The position numbers and the translations under genes were made by a program. Below are positions 1 to 13,200 of a stretch of DNA of 64,000 bases, one piece after another. The stretch is taken from contig WMCF01000059.1 in assembly GCA_009792885.1 (NCBI GenBank), forward strand, positions 4,147,345 through 4,211,344, given 5' to 3'. Under the pieces are notes generated by a model. It was not told the origin of the DNA and searched no databases. It saw only the letters and a list, made by a program, of their open reading frames with translations. This DNA comes from Eremophila alpestris peregrina. Lineage: Eukaryota > Chordata > Aves > Passeriformes > Alaudidae. How positions within the stretch are numbered: the first letter of the stretch is position 1; every line of letters begins with the position of its first letter.

Positions 1-205
1 ACAGAATACACTGTAGAGCTATGGACTGGTAAGGCTGAGTTGGTCTCACACTGGTGTGTGTTCAGAAAGGAATAAAACTGCCTTTGACTTGTCCATGAGG
101 CTTCTGAAATGCTGGGGTGGGATTGTACACACACAAAATAAACAAAGTATTTATAAGAAAATAGACCAAAAAAGCTCTGCTGCGCCCAGAACAATGAGGG
201 TGGTG

Positions 206-211
206 TTTATT
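206..211 (-). terminator. Candidate distal polyadenylation signal AATAAA
   Basis: A minus-strand AATAAA lies about 4 kb past the stop codon, in a GTAAATAAAC context. It is an alternative end of the PKP1 transcript. Nothing in the sequence decides between it and the signal at 903-908. Confidence 0.22.
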
Positions 212-902
212 TACATGGCTGGGTGTCCAAGTGCTCCTGTTCCTGCTGCTGCTGCTGGCCACACTCCTTCTTCCTCCTCAGGAATTCTCCATCCCTGTGC
301 CACAGACCTGCCCTGTCCCTGTCCTGGGGGTGAGCCCTACCCTGGCTCTTCAAGGAGCAAGGAACAGGAAACCATCTCATCAGAGAGGATGTCACAGTTA
401 AAATCATAAAATGCCTCCCCAGAATGAAAAAAAAAATTATACTGGAGGTGAAAACAGCATTAATTTATGTTGGAGGGAACCACACTGAGCTCCCAGAATA
501 GCTGGTTATGAGCAACACCAGTTATTCCACTGTCTGATTTTCCCTTCACTTCTCACAGTTAGACATCAAAGTCACTTCACTGACTTGGGTGGAGTCTGGT
601 GTCCAGATTTTAAAGAGACACTGAGAGGAAAACAGAGGATATCAGAGAATTTTCTGGGGAAGATCCAGCTGCAGAAGAGCCCTGGAATGGCAGAATGGCT
701 GTGATTCCTGCAGCCCATGGCCCTCCTCAGTGGGCTCTGCCCTGAGGTTTGCAAGCAGTGACAAACAGCATCCTAAAAACAGCTCAGTGGAGGAACCTCC
801 CTGGTGAGCCCAGCTCAGGGCAGGGACAACATCCCAGCTGGGTGAGATTGCTCAGGGCTGTGCCCAGTCATGTTTGGAGGAGCTTTGAGCATGGAGACAG
901 AT

Positions 903-908
903 TTTATT
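903..908 (-). terminator. Candidate polyadenylation signal AATAAA
   Basis: The hexamer AATAAA is read on the minus strand, about 3.3 kb past the PKP1 stop codon. Human PKP1 has a 3' UTR of roughly 3 kb (from memory), so this distance is plausible. A variant ATTAAA lies nearby at 1,050-1,055. The region is AT-rich, so chance hexamers are common. Confidence 0.3.
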
Positions 909-3900
909 TTTATCATTTTGTTAGCTTTGAAAAAAAAACAACAAACCTGTAATAAAAACAACTGTAACAATGGTTTTTGTAATAAAATTTATGTGAATGA
1001 TGAATCTGTCTCCTGGAGTCCAATAGTCACTAATGAAATCTCCAGTAAATTTAATTTTAATTAAATACCTGTAAATGTAACTGTGAGCTGATGATCATAA
1101 AGCTATGGCTCTTTGTGCCTTGTGCAGTGACTCAGTAACTGCATTAGGGGTGAAAGCAGCTGCACTGTTTTAAAATAAAGCCTAAATCACAGCCAATTAG
1201 AGTGAATTTCCTCAATATTAAATCATTCCATTTTGTAGTTCTGTTTCCCTAATTAGTTTTCCCGAGAGAAACATTTGCTCCCAGGACTTGTGTTGGACAT
1301 ATCCTCACACAACAAACTGAATTGCACAGAACACTTTACACCCAAACTGAACCAACCCTGTTGGTTCAGGGCTGCAGGAAGGGCTGCAGCCCCTGGGGAC
1401 ATCCACAGATGGGCCTTGCCCAAAGCATTGGGAACATTTTGCATCTAGGAATCCTCATGCAGCAAGGGTACTGCTGGAGGGGTGAAGGGCTTTGCCCACG
1501 GGCTCTTTGCTCTGTTTAAACCCTCCTGGAACACTTCTGTCCTACTGGATTCTCCTGGTTCTGCCTCTCCACTTCAAAAGGGCTTTTTTCCCTTTCTCAT
1601 TTGGCTGTAGCTCAGCACAGAGAGCTCCCAGCTGAACGTGGGTGAAGAGTGGCTGCTCATTAAAGTGCAGAAGATAAAGCCAGCCCTTGTAGCCCAAGAG
1701 GAAAAAGAGCTGGAAATGACCTCCCTCTGTGGGTAGGAGCTCCCTGTGCTCCAAACAGGGACCAACAAGAGCCACCTGAACTGCAGCAGAGCAAACCCAA
1801 ACTTCACAGGGGGTTCTTTAGTGGGGACAAATCACCCCATGGGTGTGAACTGAATATCCCGAGTCCCACCCATTTAGGAGCCTGACACTTAAAATGAGGC
1901 TGCTTTTCCATTTCCAGGCTCAAAATACATCCTTCCCAAGCACTTCCTGAGCCCCTGGTATTTGGAAAACAGAGCCCTGTGCCCCTGCACCCCTTGAGGA
2001 ATAATCAGCACAGGCAGCAAACACAGCCTCAGCTGCTCCTTTCCTGTGAGTCTGAGCTGTGTCCCCTCCACAAGAAGAGTGTTTTTCTTCTGGAGAGAGG
2101 AAGGTGGTGAGAATTGAGTTGCTCTGAAATGAGCTCAGCAGTCCCTCATCACAGCCTCAGCATCACAGGCAGATTAATGCAATTCAAGGTCTCAAGAAAT
2201 AAAACATTTCCAAACCTGACATCACACAAGTGCTCACATTCCTTTGCACATTAATACCAGTTCTTTACATTGATCAATAAAAACAAAATATGGTTAAAGA
2301 GGCCACATTCCTCCCTTCTTTCATTCCTGTGGCAGTCAATGATTCCAGGTGGAAAACACTTGCTCTGTCCTGCTCAGCTTCTCAAATGCCACCTTTGTCC
2401 AGGTAGAGTCAGGAACTGGAATTGTTCTGGTGCTCAGAATGGATCAGGACCTGGGAATGTTCAAGCTCTGTAGCTGTGTCCCAATTGTCCTCTCACAAAC
2501 CACTTCAGGGAGAGGTGATCAAGGCCTGGGAGAGAATCTGCAGGTGTCAATTTGCTTCTTGAGATAAAGAGTTCATGTGACAGGAAAGAAAATGCTAACA
2601 ATTATCAGAGAAAAATCCTATGCAGAGAAGAAGCCCTTGTTCATAACTGTTAGGAATAATCAGCCCTGGAAAGAAGAGCATCCTTGTGTGTATCTGTTAA
2701 TAATGGACAGATGCAAAGGGAAGATTCGACTTAAAACTGACTTTTTTTGTGTGTTTGTGGATAAAAACACGTTGTGACAAATTTTTAGCATGGCAGTATT
2801 TGGTGCATGGATAGGGTGGAGTTGGAATGAAACCCTCCAAGGGGTTAAACTGCACAATCACCCTGACTTTGGGTGGAAAACAGGGGACTAAGCTGGAGGA
2901 AGATCCTGCTCCCCACGTTCGGTCTGTGTGTGCTGCCTGCACACACTCAACATCTCACCCAGAGCTACACAGACACACTCTTGGCAAAAAAATAATTGAG
3001 AAAGTATATAAAAGTCCCTTCTCCCCCCTAAAAAGAAGAAAATGCTTAAAAATATCCACGCCATCCACATGAAATCCACATGTTTGGTTTGCTTTACAGT
3101 TGAGTGGAATTCAGAAACTCTCTACATCTTTAACATCCTAAGGAATCATGGAAGTGTTGTTCTTCCTGGACATGAACCAACTCCAAATTCTGAAATGGAA
3201 AAAAAGAAAATAAAACAAAGAGAAAGCAAACCCCCAGATAATTCAAGAGATCTTTTCATTGCAGCAAACCCCAACTTTTCATCTTTTCCCTGAGCCTGGC
3301 TGCAGTTTCTTGGCTGCCCATAGCTGGACTTCCACTCTCCTCAGAGTCCCAGTGAAAACATCCCAACAGAGCAGGAAATTAAATCCATTCCTGGGCAGGG
3401 GGAAGGAGGGGGCTTTGGCACTGTTTTCTGTTGGTTTGATCACAAGGACCATGCCAGGGAAGGGAGCAAATAATTCTCTCTGCATAATCTCAGACACTAT
3501 CCAAGAGACCTCTGGTATTTTTAAAGTGCTTAAAGCTTTTCCCTTCAGTGGGAATCATGAGTGAAAAGTGCCTGATGGGTTAAATTCTCATTTCAACTGA
3601 ATATAAACCCATGATGCCCTGGAAATTCTGCCCATGGTTTCTCTTCCCTGGATTCTCTGTCGGGATTTTCAGTTGACAGAATGTGGTTCTCAGTTCTGAG
3701 GCTGACAGGAGATTAAAGGCTCAAACAATTGCTAAGGCTAAAGGCTGAAGCCATGGATGTGCTGGAATTCAGTGCACATTACTGGCACTGTCTGGATAGC
3801 ACTGCTCAAAGTTCAGGAATGAGGGCAATGCCAGGGAGAACCCCAGGAAGAACCTCACCTGTGAGGGTTTGGAAAAATGCACAGAATCAGTGATTGCTTG

Positions 3901-4199
3901 GCAAAGGAAGGGAGAGGCACAGTCAAGCCCAGCAGCTCTGTCTGCCCTGTGACCTCTGTGCTGAGCATCTCCAAAATGCACAGCTGGGCAGTGGGGGCAA
4001 CATCTGCCCTGGGCCCAGGGACAGCACAGCCTCTGACCTCTCATAGAAACAGACTGGGCTGGGAAGATTTGTGAGGAAAATCCCACAAACACACTTCTGG
4101 GGTGATCAAAAGTAGCAACAATCTCAAAGAATTCCTGTGCCCCAAACCCACCACAAGGGCTGTGTTCTCACCTGCAGCCTGAATGTGCATGGAGAGGCT

Positions 4200-4271
4200 C
4201 TAAAATCTGGAGGAGAGGGTCCTGAAGGTCGTTCCAGCTAAAGATCCCATCATATTCTTATCAAACCCTTG
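4200..4271 (-). CDS. PKP1: PKP1 coding exon 13, C-terminus and stop (residues 711-733)
   Basis: After a TTTTTCAG acceptor this exon reads QGFDKNMMGSLAG, then TTFRTLSSRF and a TAG stop at 4,200-4,202. Human ends QGFDRNMLGTLAGANSLRNFTSRF. The start and the final SRF are conserved, while the stretch between differs and is one residue shorter. The match in phase, position and ends makes this the true terminal coding exon. Confidence 0.93.
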   Translation of the reverse strand, partial: QGFDKNMMGSLAGTTFRTLSSRF

Positions 4272-7200
4272 CTGAAAAAGCAGAAGCATGAAGTGCAGTG
4301 AGTGTATATCTGTTTCCACACTGAGAGCAAAGTGTGCTTCATTCTCTGCCAACCTCCTCTGTCAGCCCTCTGGGTGCCTTTGTCACCCTTATTGATAAAT
4401 TCCACAGAACCATTGAATGGTTTGGGTTAAAGGGACCTTAAAACTCATCTCATTCCACCCCCTGCCATGAGCAGGGACACCTTCCTCTAGACCAGGTTGC
4501 TTTTCCTTGCATTGCCTTCCATCAACCCAGAGCCAGACCCCTCCAGGTTTTTGGAGGCAACTTTTATTTAATCATTCACTGAGTATTGCTTAATTTAGTT
4601 CCTCATCCTGAAAAAAGAGCCGAAGTCTTTGCATGATGCATGTACTCCTGCAGACTCCCATCCTTCTCCCCTGATGTTTACCTATGCAATAAACCTCTGT
4701 GTGAACACCAGAGTGACTCAGTCACACCAAAATGAGCTGGCACAGGCTGTGAGCAGAGCCTGGCACAAAACTATCCCAGCTCTGTGCAGAGTCCCTCACT
4801 GTCAATATGGGAACAGAGTTTGGATGTTCTGCTCTTGCCTCCAGGTGCTCCCCTTTGTAGGGATTCTTCCTTCTCTTTAATTTGGCCCCGTGCTCTCTAG
4901 AGGTGCTGCTGCTCTTGAGTTGGAAAAGCCCAGCTTGTTCAAAGGAAGCCACTGGGAGCAGGAGCTGGGAATTGGGAGCTGGGAGCAGTTGGAGCTGGGA
5001 GTTGGGAGCTGGGACCTGGAGTTGTTGGGGGCTGAGGCTGGCTCAGTGCCCGCTTGGTTCTGCACTCTCCCAGCTTCTGTTGCAGGGAGGAAAACAAATC
5101 CCAAATACTCCTCCTCTTGGTTTGAAAGCTTACCCTGACTGCAGGGGGATGTAAGCACAGGGCAGGATTATGGACACAGAATAAAATGGGGGGAAAGAGA
5201 AGAGGGACCTTGCCAGGCACCTGCTGGGACCTGATGGACTGTAATGAAGGGAATCCCCTAAATGAGGGTGAAACACCCCGTGTGTCCCAGCCCAGAGGGA
5301 GGGGCTGTGCTGGGGAGCATTCCAGCACCATCCCCAGGGAGGAAGGTGTCTGACACAGGCACGTCACCATTTTGCTTTTGTCCCCAAAGTGAGTCCCAGC
5401 AGTGACCCCCTGCACCTGCTCAGATCCCAGGCAGGTTCCCAAGGACCCCAGGCTCCTCTTGGGCTGCTGGATCAGGGCCTTTACCAGCTCCCCACTTCAG
5501 CAAGTGAACAACCCAGGGCTGTCCCTGACTCCCAGAAGCAGGAGTGTTGTCCTCACCTGCTTGAGCACACTCTGGAGCTCCCTGTTGGACCAAAGGTCTG
5601 TCAGGAGAAGCCGAGCAGCTTCAGCTGCTTTTGGACAGGAGCTGGGAAGATGAAAGCAACAGGAGGATTATGGCAGGTGCAGAGCAGCATCCCACAGACA
5701 TTGCTAACTGCCTGGGACAAACCCAGCTCCAGCTGGGAGCCTGGCTAGCCACAAACAGCACTGTCAGTAACACCCTCCTGCTCTCTCAGCAATATTGTGT
5801 GACAACAACTGTGACCAGAGCAGGGCAAATGAAAGAGAGGGGAGGATCTGAGTGGGGAAATGAGCATAAAACTGAGCTGAGTCTGAAATTTGAGAGCGGG
5901 AAAGAGAAGGGAAATGGTGCCAACCCTTTGCTGGAGTCTGCAGGGACTGGAGTCAGCGTGGGTGGATCTCCTGGGAGGGGGCAGAGGAGCTGGCTTGGAG
6001 CTGCCTGCAGAGGACAAGGGATGGGAGCCTTTGCAATAACAACATCTGCAAGCAGCCCAGAGCCCTTACTCAGCACAAGGGAACAGATACCTGCTCACGT
6101 AACAGCTCGAAACCGTGAGTCATCGCAGGACCTTTTATAATTTTGGAACATTTCATACCCAGATATCCCCTCCCTGCTGGCTCCCATCACTGCTCCATCT
6201 CCTGGGCCTCCTCCTGGCTATGGGAGACTCCTGCTCTGGGTTCAGGGCAGCTGCCCCAGCCTGTCCCACCCAGGGTGATGGACAGGACCAAGCTCAGGAC
6301 CCTCCCTGTCTGATACAGCTCCACAAAACCTTGTGTCCTCAAAAACAGTCCTCACAACATTCCTCAAAACAGTCTCCAAAAGCCTACAAGAAATGGGACC
6401 AACAGGCCATGAGGAACCTGGGACATCAACTCCACACTTGGAGTGGGGGAGGACAGGGATGGATCCAGTAAATTTTGGGGCATTTCCCTGACATACACAG
6501 GAGCTGTTACCAAAGAAATGATTGAGTTTAACTTGGTCATAAACTTCAAAGGTGTTGTGCAGCTCCTGGTGTTGTGTGGAGGGCTGGAGGACAGCCAGAA
6601 ATTCCTAAGCAATGCTTTGGGACAGAAAGAACAGGTTTTATTGCCAAATCTCTTCTCTAGTTCTAACACCCTCTGCTCTGTCACCACAATGACAATGTTT
6701 TAAAATACGTTTTGGCTGAAATGTTGTCTGTGGCTGAAAAGCCATTAAATCCCTACAAACCCAAGGGTAGCTGTGATCAGATGGGCAGAGCACGAACTGA
6801 AGTGTCGCTTTCAAGGATTTGTAGTTTGAAGTTGTTTCTCTCTTCCTAAGCCAGAGTAATTTTCTCTCATTTTTGAAATAATTTACTTCTAATGATGCTA
6901 AATATGTACTTTTTGCCTCTATGTCGCCAGAGAACACCTCAGAAGTTTTCTATTTTCAAGCCAAAATTACCAGCACCAGTACCTGAGTCATTTATGAATT
7001 CAGGCAGAAGACTTTCTAAACTGTTCATTTGAAGGGCTGGCACTGACTGTTTCTTACAGCATTGGCTGCTATAATTTAGGTATAAAAAGCTCAATATGAG
7101 CTGGTGGAGCTGTGATGCCAACTTCAGTAGGTAAAGCAGCATATCCCAAACAAAATAGTGTGAATATAGTAGTGGATAACATGGAGCAGAATATCAAGGA

Positions 7201-10200
7201 CAGCTGATTTGGGGGCAAAATTCTTTAATAACAAATTGCCTGAAAATCAAAGTTGATTTTAAGTGCAGTCTGTCTTTTACAACTAGAATTCATGAAATAC
7301 TGTGGAAAGGCAATGAGGGAGATGTCCCTTGGGGGCAGTGGGAGAAGTCATCCAAAAAGCTACAGACTCAACAAAACATAAACAAGACACAATCAGAAGG
7401 AGATGGTGGGGAATGGGGAGAAACAGAAGGGGGGCAAAAAGGACAAGAATCTTGTACATAGATCTCAAATAAGGGGGAGAATTAATCCTTCTTCAAAGGA
7501 AAAAAGTACAAAGAATTTAAGTGTGTTACTGAGAATGCCAAGGAATTCCCACAACAAGGGGATCTCTTCAGGATGTGAAGAGAGTATGAAATTGATATGA
7601 AGGTGCAATCTCTGGAAGAAATGGGAAACTGGAAATGTGTGGATAAGAACTCTCTGGCACACACAATAATCAAGGGAAGACCTGAGTTTCTCAAAAGATT
7701 AATTTTGGAGAAATGTTGTGGTGGAATTGAACTGCAAAATAAAACTGCAATAGCAAAGGTGTGAAAAGTGAAGGAGCAAAGAAGCAGAAATAAATCAGTG
7801 GTAAAGGGATGAACTGCAAATGTGATGCTCTAAAGCACAGGGAGAGATTTTGGGAAAAGCTTTGAGTGTAGCCAGTAGAATTAATGAGGAGAATTTTAAT
7901 TTAATTAGTGAAGTAATGTTGCTTGAAAATGAGCAGAGAAATGTTTTTCAGACAGTTGGAGAAGAAAAATGAAAAGGAAATAAATCACCCCAATAAATCA
8001 GGTGCCTTGATTTTCAGAAACACCACCAGAAATTGAAGGAAATATTCAGTATTTTGGCAACTTGGATTAAAAATGAAGAGTGAAGGAACCTCATTTGCCC
8101 ATGAACCCCATGTCATAGAAGAGAGCATCTGCAGGAGACACAGAAAATTACTTAATTGGGATGCTCCAGGAAGAAGAAACCACATCCATCACATAACCTG
8201 CTGAACCCTTTCTGCCTTTCAGTCAGAATCCAGCTGTGAGAAACATGAGGAGAAAAAACATGGGAAAGGAGGAGAACATGGGAAAAGGCAAGATCCATAA
8301 CTCACTGGTTTGGAACCTGGAGTCTCTTTCTAAGCTATGACTCTGAAGTTGTTTGAGCAGGAGGAGCTCCTGGCTGGCAGCTGGTAATGCAGTGAGAGCC
8401 CAGCTCAGAAACACAGTGCAGGATCAGGGGGTGGCAGAGGAGACACAGGCAGGGAGCACCCAGACACCAACCCCAGCTTGGGGGCCAGGGAATGTCCACA
8501 GGGAACTGAGGCAGATTAAGAGAGAACTGCAAAATCCTGACAGGGTGCAGGGTGTCCCTGAGTCCTCCTTGGCACTGGGTCATCCCTAAGCCCCCCTGTC
8601 CCCTCCCTCTCTGCTGCCTGGGGTGCTGGGAAGGAGGAGGTTGATAATGTGGGACTCTCCACATTCAGAACCACAGTGGGGATCTCAGGGCTCCAGCCAG
8701 CCCCCAGGAGAGGTGGGGACTTACTGATTTCCACTGGGGAGCAGGGAGGCTCTTTCTGATGTAGGATTGGACAAATCCCACCCTAATTTTTCTTGTTTAT
8801 CTTCACAGGTGACACGAGACACTGGGAAAATTTCACCTTGTGACCTAGCAGGAATCCAAAGTCCAACTTCTGCTCTACTGGAACAGCCTGAAATAATACA
8901 GCTTGGACAAGTAAGATTGTTCCTGGGTGGAAATTGTTCTCTTTTTCCTTAAGAATTGAACAGCATAAAAATCTCTGGGCACAAAAACGAGTAACGAAGG
9001 AAAAGGAACAACTCAAGTTTTGGGCACTGTAAGAACTGGGGAGTTTCTTGGGAGGACTCAGTGATCCAGGCAGGACTGGAGGCATCTCCAGAGTTTGGTA
9101 ACTCCTCACAGTTGAGTGAGTCACCTCCAAAAAAGCTCATCCCCAGCAGCCAAGGCAATTAAAGTGTTCCCAGCCCGGGTTGTGCAAGGCTGTGCTGGAG
9201 CAGCAAATTACTGAGCACTGGTCTGAGGGAGCCACAGTGGGACTTCAGCACAAGTAAATAGCACTCAAAACCAGGGCTTAGGAGAGGGCTGGGTTTCATG
9301 GTAATTGGGCTTGTTGGAGAATGGAAGCAAATAAAAGCAACAAATAGAGTGATGCTCCTTGGCCCAAGCCCAAACTAAACAAGGAGGTCTCATGTAATGA
9401 CTGAGAGTGTCTCTGCCATGGAACAAGAGGTGGATTGGAAGAACTTTATCAAAGGATGATGAAGGCATGCAAATGGATTTTCACAACAGAAAACAATGGG
9501 TTACTTGTCTAAGGCATTTTAAAACAAAGACAGATGGCAGGAGAGATGAAAGCCTAGGAAGGAGAGAACATGGTCAAAGATAATGGAAGTTTAACACCAG
9601 TTTGGCCAGAAATGAACACAGAACTTGGCAAGGCTTGACAGGTCTGTGCTGCAGGGAATATGGATAACAAACAGGACAGAATTCCTACCAACAAACTCCA
9701 AACCAAGTCCTAAAATAGAAAGAGGTAAAATATTATGAGATTGCTCAGCTGGTGTAAAATACAGGAGTAGACCAGGGAGGTACTTAAAATAATTCCTATC
9801 TATGTTCCCCCAGAGCTGCATCTTGAGGAGGATGATTCAACAAAAAGATGAACAGATTTGCACATAAAAGTTAAGCACAATCCTTGTGTACCTGCAGTGT
9901 TGAACCTCAGACCTGACCTTCATGACAAGGTTTGAGGGAAGCCCAGGAGCCAGGAAGTCACTGACATCCCCTGTTCTGAGGGCTGGAATTTTTCATAGAT
10001 CAGAGAACCTCAAAGAGGTTTAGGTTAGAAGGGACCTTAAAGCCCATCCAGTCCCACCCTCTGCCATGTGCAGGGACACCTTCCACTAGCCCAGGCTGCT
10101 CCAAGCCCTGTCCAACCTGGCCTTGGACAGTTCCAGGGATGGAGAAGCCACAGCTTCCCTGGACAACCTCCTCACTATCATAGGGAAGAATTTATTCCTA

Positions 10201-13200
10201 ATATCCAGTATAAATGTCTTCTCTTTTAATTTGAAACCATTCCCCCTTGTCCTGTCACTATCTGCTTGTGTAAAAAGTCACTTCTCCTCTTTTTTATAAG
10301 CTCTGCAAGTACTATTTTTAAAAAAAAATTAAGATTGCTGGTGCTTCAGTTCTTTTTAGAATTTCCTAAAATTCAACCAGAAAATTTCCAGAGGCCTCTT
10401 TGCAAATTCCACCCTGGATGGCTCCCGCCTATTTCCAAGAAACCAGTGCTGAGGATTTCTGCCCACCAACATGCCCAGTTCCTTTATTGGGAAGGAATAA
10501 TGCTCTACTCTGGCTCCCAAGGGTGTTGGGAAGGCTCTGGGGTCAGTCTGGCTCTGTCCCTGCCCCTGCCTCGTGCCCCACACTCACCCATTCCTGCACA
10601 GGCTCACTACATTATTTATCAAGTTGCTGGACAGGTAAGACTTTCCCAGGTGGGGGTTGGACATGATGAGGTTCCTCAGAGTGTAACAAGCTGATGTCAT
10701 GATCTCCCCATAGCTGCTGGTGTTTCCAGACTGGAACGACAGGAGACGGGACACATCTGGGAGCACCTGGTGAGCTAAAGAGGTGGAGGAATGTTCCAAT
10801 CAACAATTAAACACAATCTGGCACAAGTGAATGGTGCTATTTTTGTTAATACCAAGCAGAGTTATCTCTGCAGGGAGGCACTGGAAGTGATGGACAGCAA
10901 TGGCATCATTGTCAACTGTGGATTTTTCCAGGACAAAGTGAGGGCTGCAGGCCTTTGGAAGGGCAGTGTTGTTGGCCATGGGCACTCAAGTTCCCAAAAC
11001 ACTGTCACCCTGGTGGTCCTGCAGGTTTGTCACTGTCTGTAAAGCAGTGTCACACAGCACTGGCGACTGTCCTTGGGGCCAGAGCAAATGACTCTGCTCT
11101 GCCCAGTTCTGGAGCTTGGCTAGGTCTCCTTATGGGGCTTACAAAGTGAGCTGGGTAGATCCCATGGAGCTGAAAGCTGGGATCCAGCGTGGGGGAAGGA
11201 CTTACCCATGGTTTTGTGGAGCACAGGATGCCTGGACATGTTGCTCAGCAGAGAGGCCCCGGAGCGGACGACCTCGGAGCTGTTGGACTGGAGCAGCCGA
11301 GCGATGCGGGGCAAGCCCTTCTCCTTCAGCCCAATCAGCTGGCTCATGGCATTGGACATCTGGGGACAGCAGAGGTGTCCATGACTTACAGTGCCAGGGG
11401 AGACAGCTGGCATGATGGGCAGGGCTGGAGGAACGGGGCTGTACCATACAATGAGCACTGTACAGTCCTTTCTCCCGCTGCCATAATCCCACTTCCTCTG
11501 TCAGTTTTACCCCCACAGGTATGGGAGCCTGGAGAAAAGGAGGCTCTGGAGGGACCTTCTGGCTCTCCGCAACTCCCTGACAGGAGGGGGCAGCCAGCAG
11601 GGGTTTGGGCTCTGCTCCCAGAGAACAAGGGACAGGACAAGGGGAAATGATCTCAAGATGCCCCAGTGGAGGTTTGGATTTGATATTGGGGAAAATTCTT
11701 CACCAAAGCTGTTGCCAAGCAGTGGCACAGCTGTCCAGGGCAGTGGGGAACTCACCATCCCTGGGAATGTTCCAAAAGTATATGGATGGGGCACCTGGGA
11801 ACATGGGTTAGTGGTGAACACGTGTGAACAGCTGGACTTAGTGATATCAGAGGGCTTTTCCAAGCTTAATGATTCCATTATTCTGTGACATTTGAAAAGT
11901 TCAGCCTCTCATCTGCTGTGATACAGCTGCTTCAGCTGTTCTCTGGAACCCCAGTGGAGCAGTTGACATTCCAAAAGTTGGATAAGTTTTGCTTTCATGT
12001 TTATGTTGCCCTCACCCTTCACAACCCCCTGGCAGCTCCCTGGCCTGGCCCTTCACAACTCCCTGCCATGCCACAATGGGCTGTTGGGGAGTAGGAACAG
12101 ATAATAGATAGCTTTAAAAAATAATCTGAGGACTAAAAATAGATAAAATTATAAAAAATAAAAATAAAAAATAAAAATCTTAGATGTGATCTTGTGCTTG
12201 TAAATGTGGAAGGCCTCAGGATGCAGCCTGGGCATATGAGTTCAAGCACATTCCCTGAGTAAACTGCCCTCATTGACAGAGCTTAAACTGAACTTCTCAG
12301 CTACTGCCCCAGCACAAAGGCTGCTGGAGACACATGTCCATCAACAGTGACATGGGAATGGAGAGAAGGAGCTGGAAAACATGTGCCCTGCTCTACATTC
12401 ACACCAGCAGGACTGGGGTGTGTAAAGTGCAGTTGAAGGACATTCAGAGCCATCCTCTACAAGCTAAATGATCACAGCAAGCTCCCTAAGCTCATCCCCA
12501 GATTCTCCTTCCATCAAATGACAGCAAACTCAGCAACTCCAGCTCCAGCTCTCAACTGGAATGAGACCCCTGAGATGAGGAGCCACTTCTGCACATCCAG
12601 ACAAATTTCAGCCATTCCATTCCAGGAGGCTGAATTGAGTTGCTCCAGCACTGTCAGAGCTGGGTTTGGTTGTTTGTCCCTTGTGTAATCTTGTTGATTG
12701 CTGAAATTTTCTTTTCCCTGGAGCACAAAACTCCAGCCCCATTTCTCTGACCAGCTCTACCCATAAATGACAGCCTCTCTCCACCTTCTGGTTCGTGGCA
12801 CTGCTTAGTTAAATTTCCAAAAGTCAAGGTTCCCAATTATTTAGCATGGAAATGGTTGTGACAAAAGGAGATCAGAGCTGGCAGGTTAATGCCATCCCAG
12901 CAGGGAAGGCTCCCTGTGAGTCACCCATGTCTCTGGGTGGGACACTCCCCACTCGTGACACGCCTCTCCTACCTACGGAATCATTATCTCTTTATCTCCC
13001 CATCCATCTTATTTAAATGGGGATTGATGGAGCTGGGCACAAACAGACAAGTCAGGGGCTGTCCCAGGGGAGGCAGCCTGCGAGGACGTGCCCAGGGCAG
13101 CGACGTGGGCTCTGTGTGACGTGTCCCTCACGGTGCCACAGCATCAGCCAGCCCCTGGCACCTCCACACTGCCATGCCCACAGCTCAGGACATCTGTCAC

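Larger units (their letters stand above)
1..4199 (-). other. PKP1 3' UTR and downstream flank, extent undetermined
   Basis: No coding exon was recognised on either strand between the stop codon and the window start; open frames here are short. The 3' UTR must begin at 4,199, but its end cannot be fixed from sequence alone. A consensus splice donor (CAG|GTGAGA) lies 27 bases past the stop codon, so the 3' UTR may be spliced. Candidate minus-strand AATAAA signals are listed separately. TNNT2, which lies downstream in human, was not seen. Confidence 0.5.
4272..5556 (-). other. PKP1 intron 12 (1.3 kb)
   Basis: Contains a minus-strand CR1 fragment (4,402-4,556) close to exon 13 and a short imperfect tandem repeat (4,954-5,036). 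Nothing else was recognised. Confidence 0.9.

Noticed and set aside
1..4199. Search for the TNNT2 3' end on the plus strand
   Set aside because: No exon resembling the troponin T C-terminus was found.
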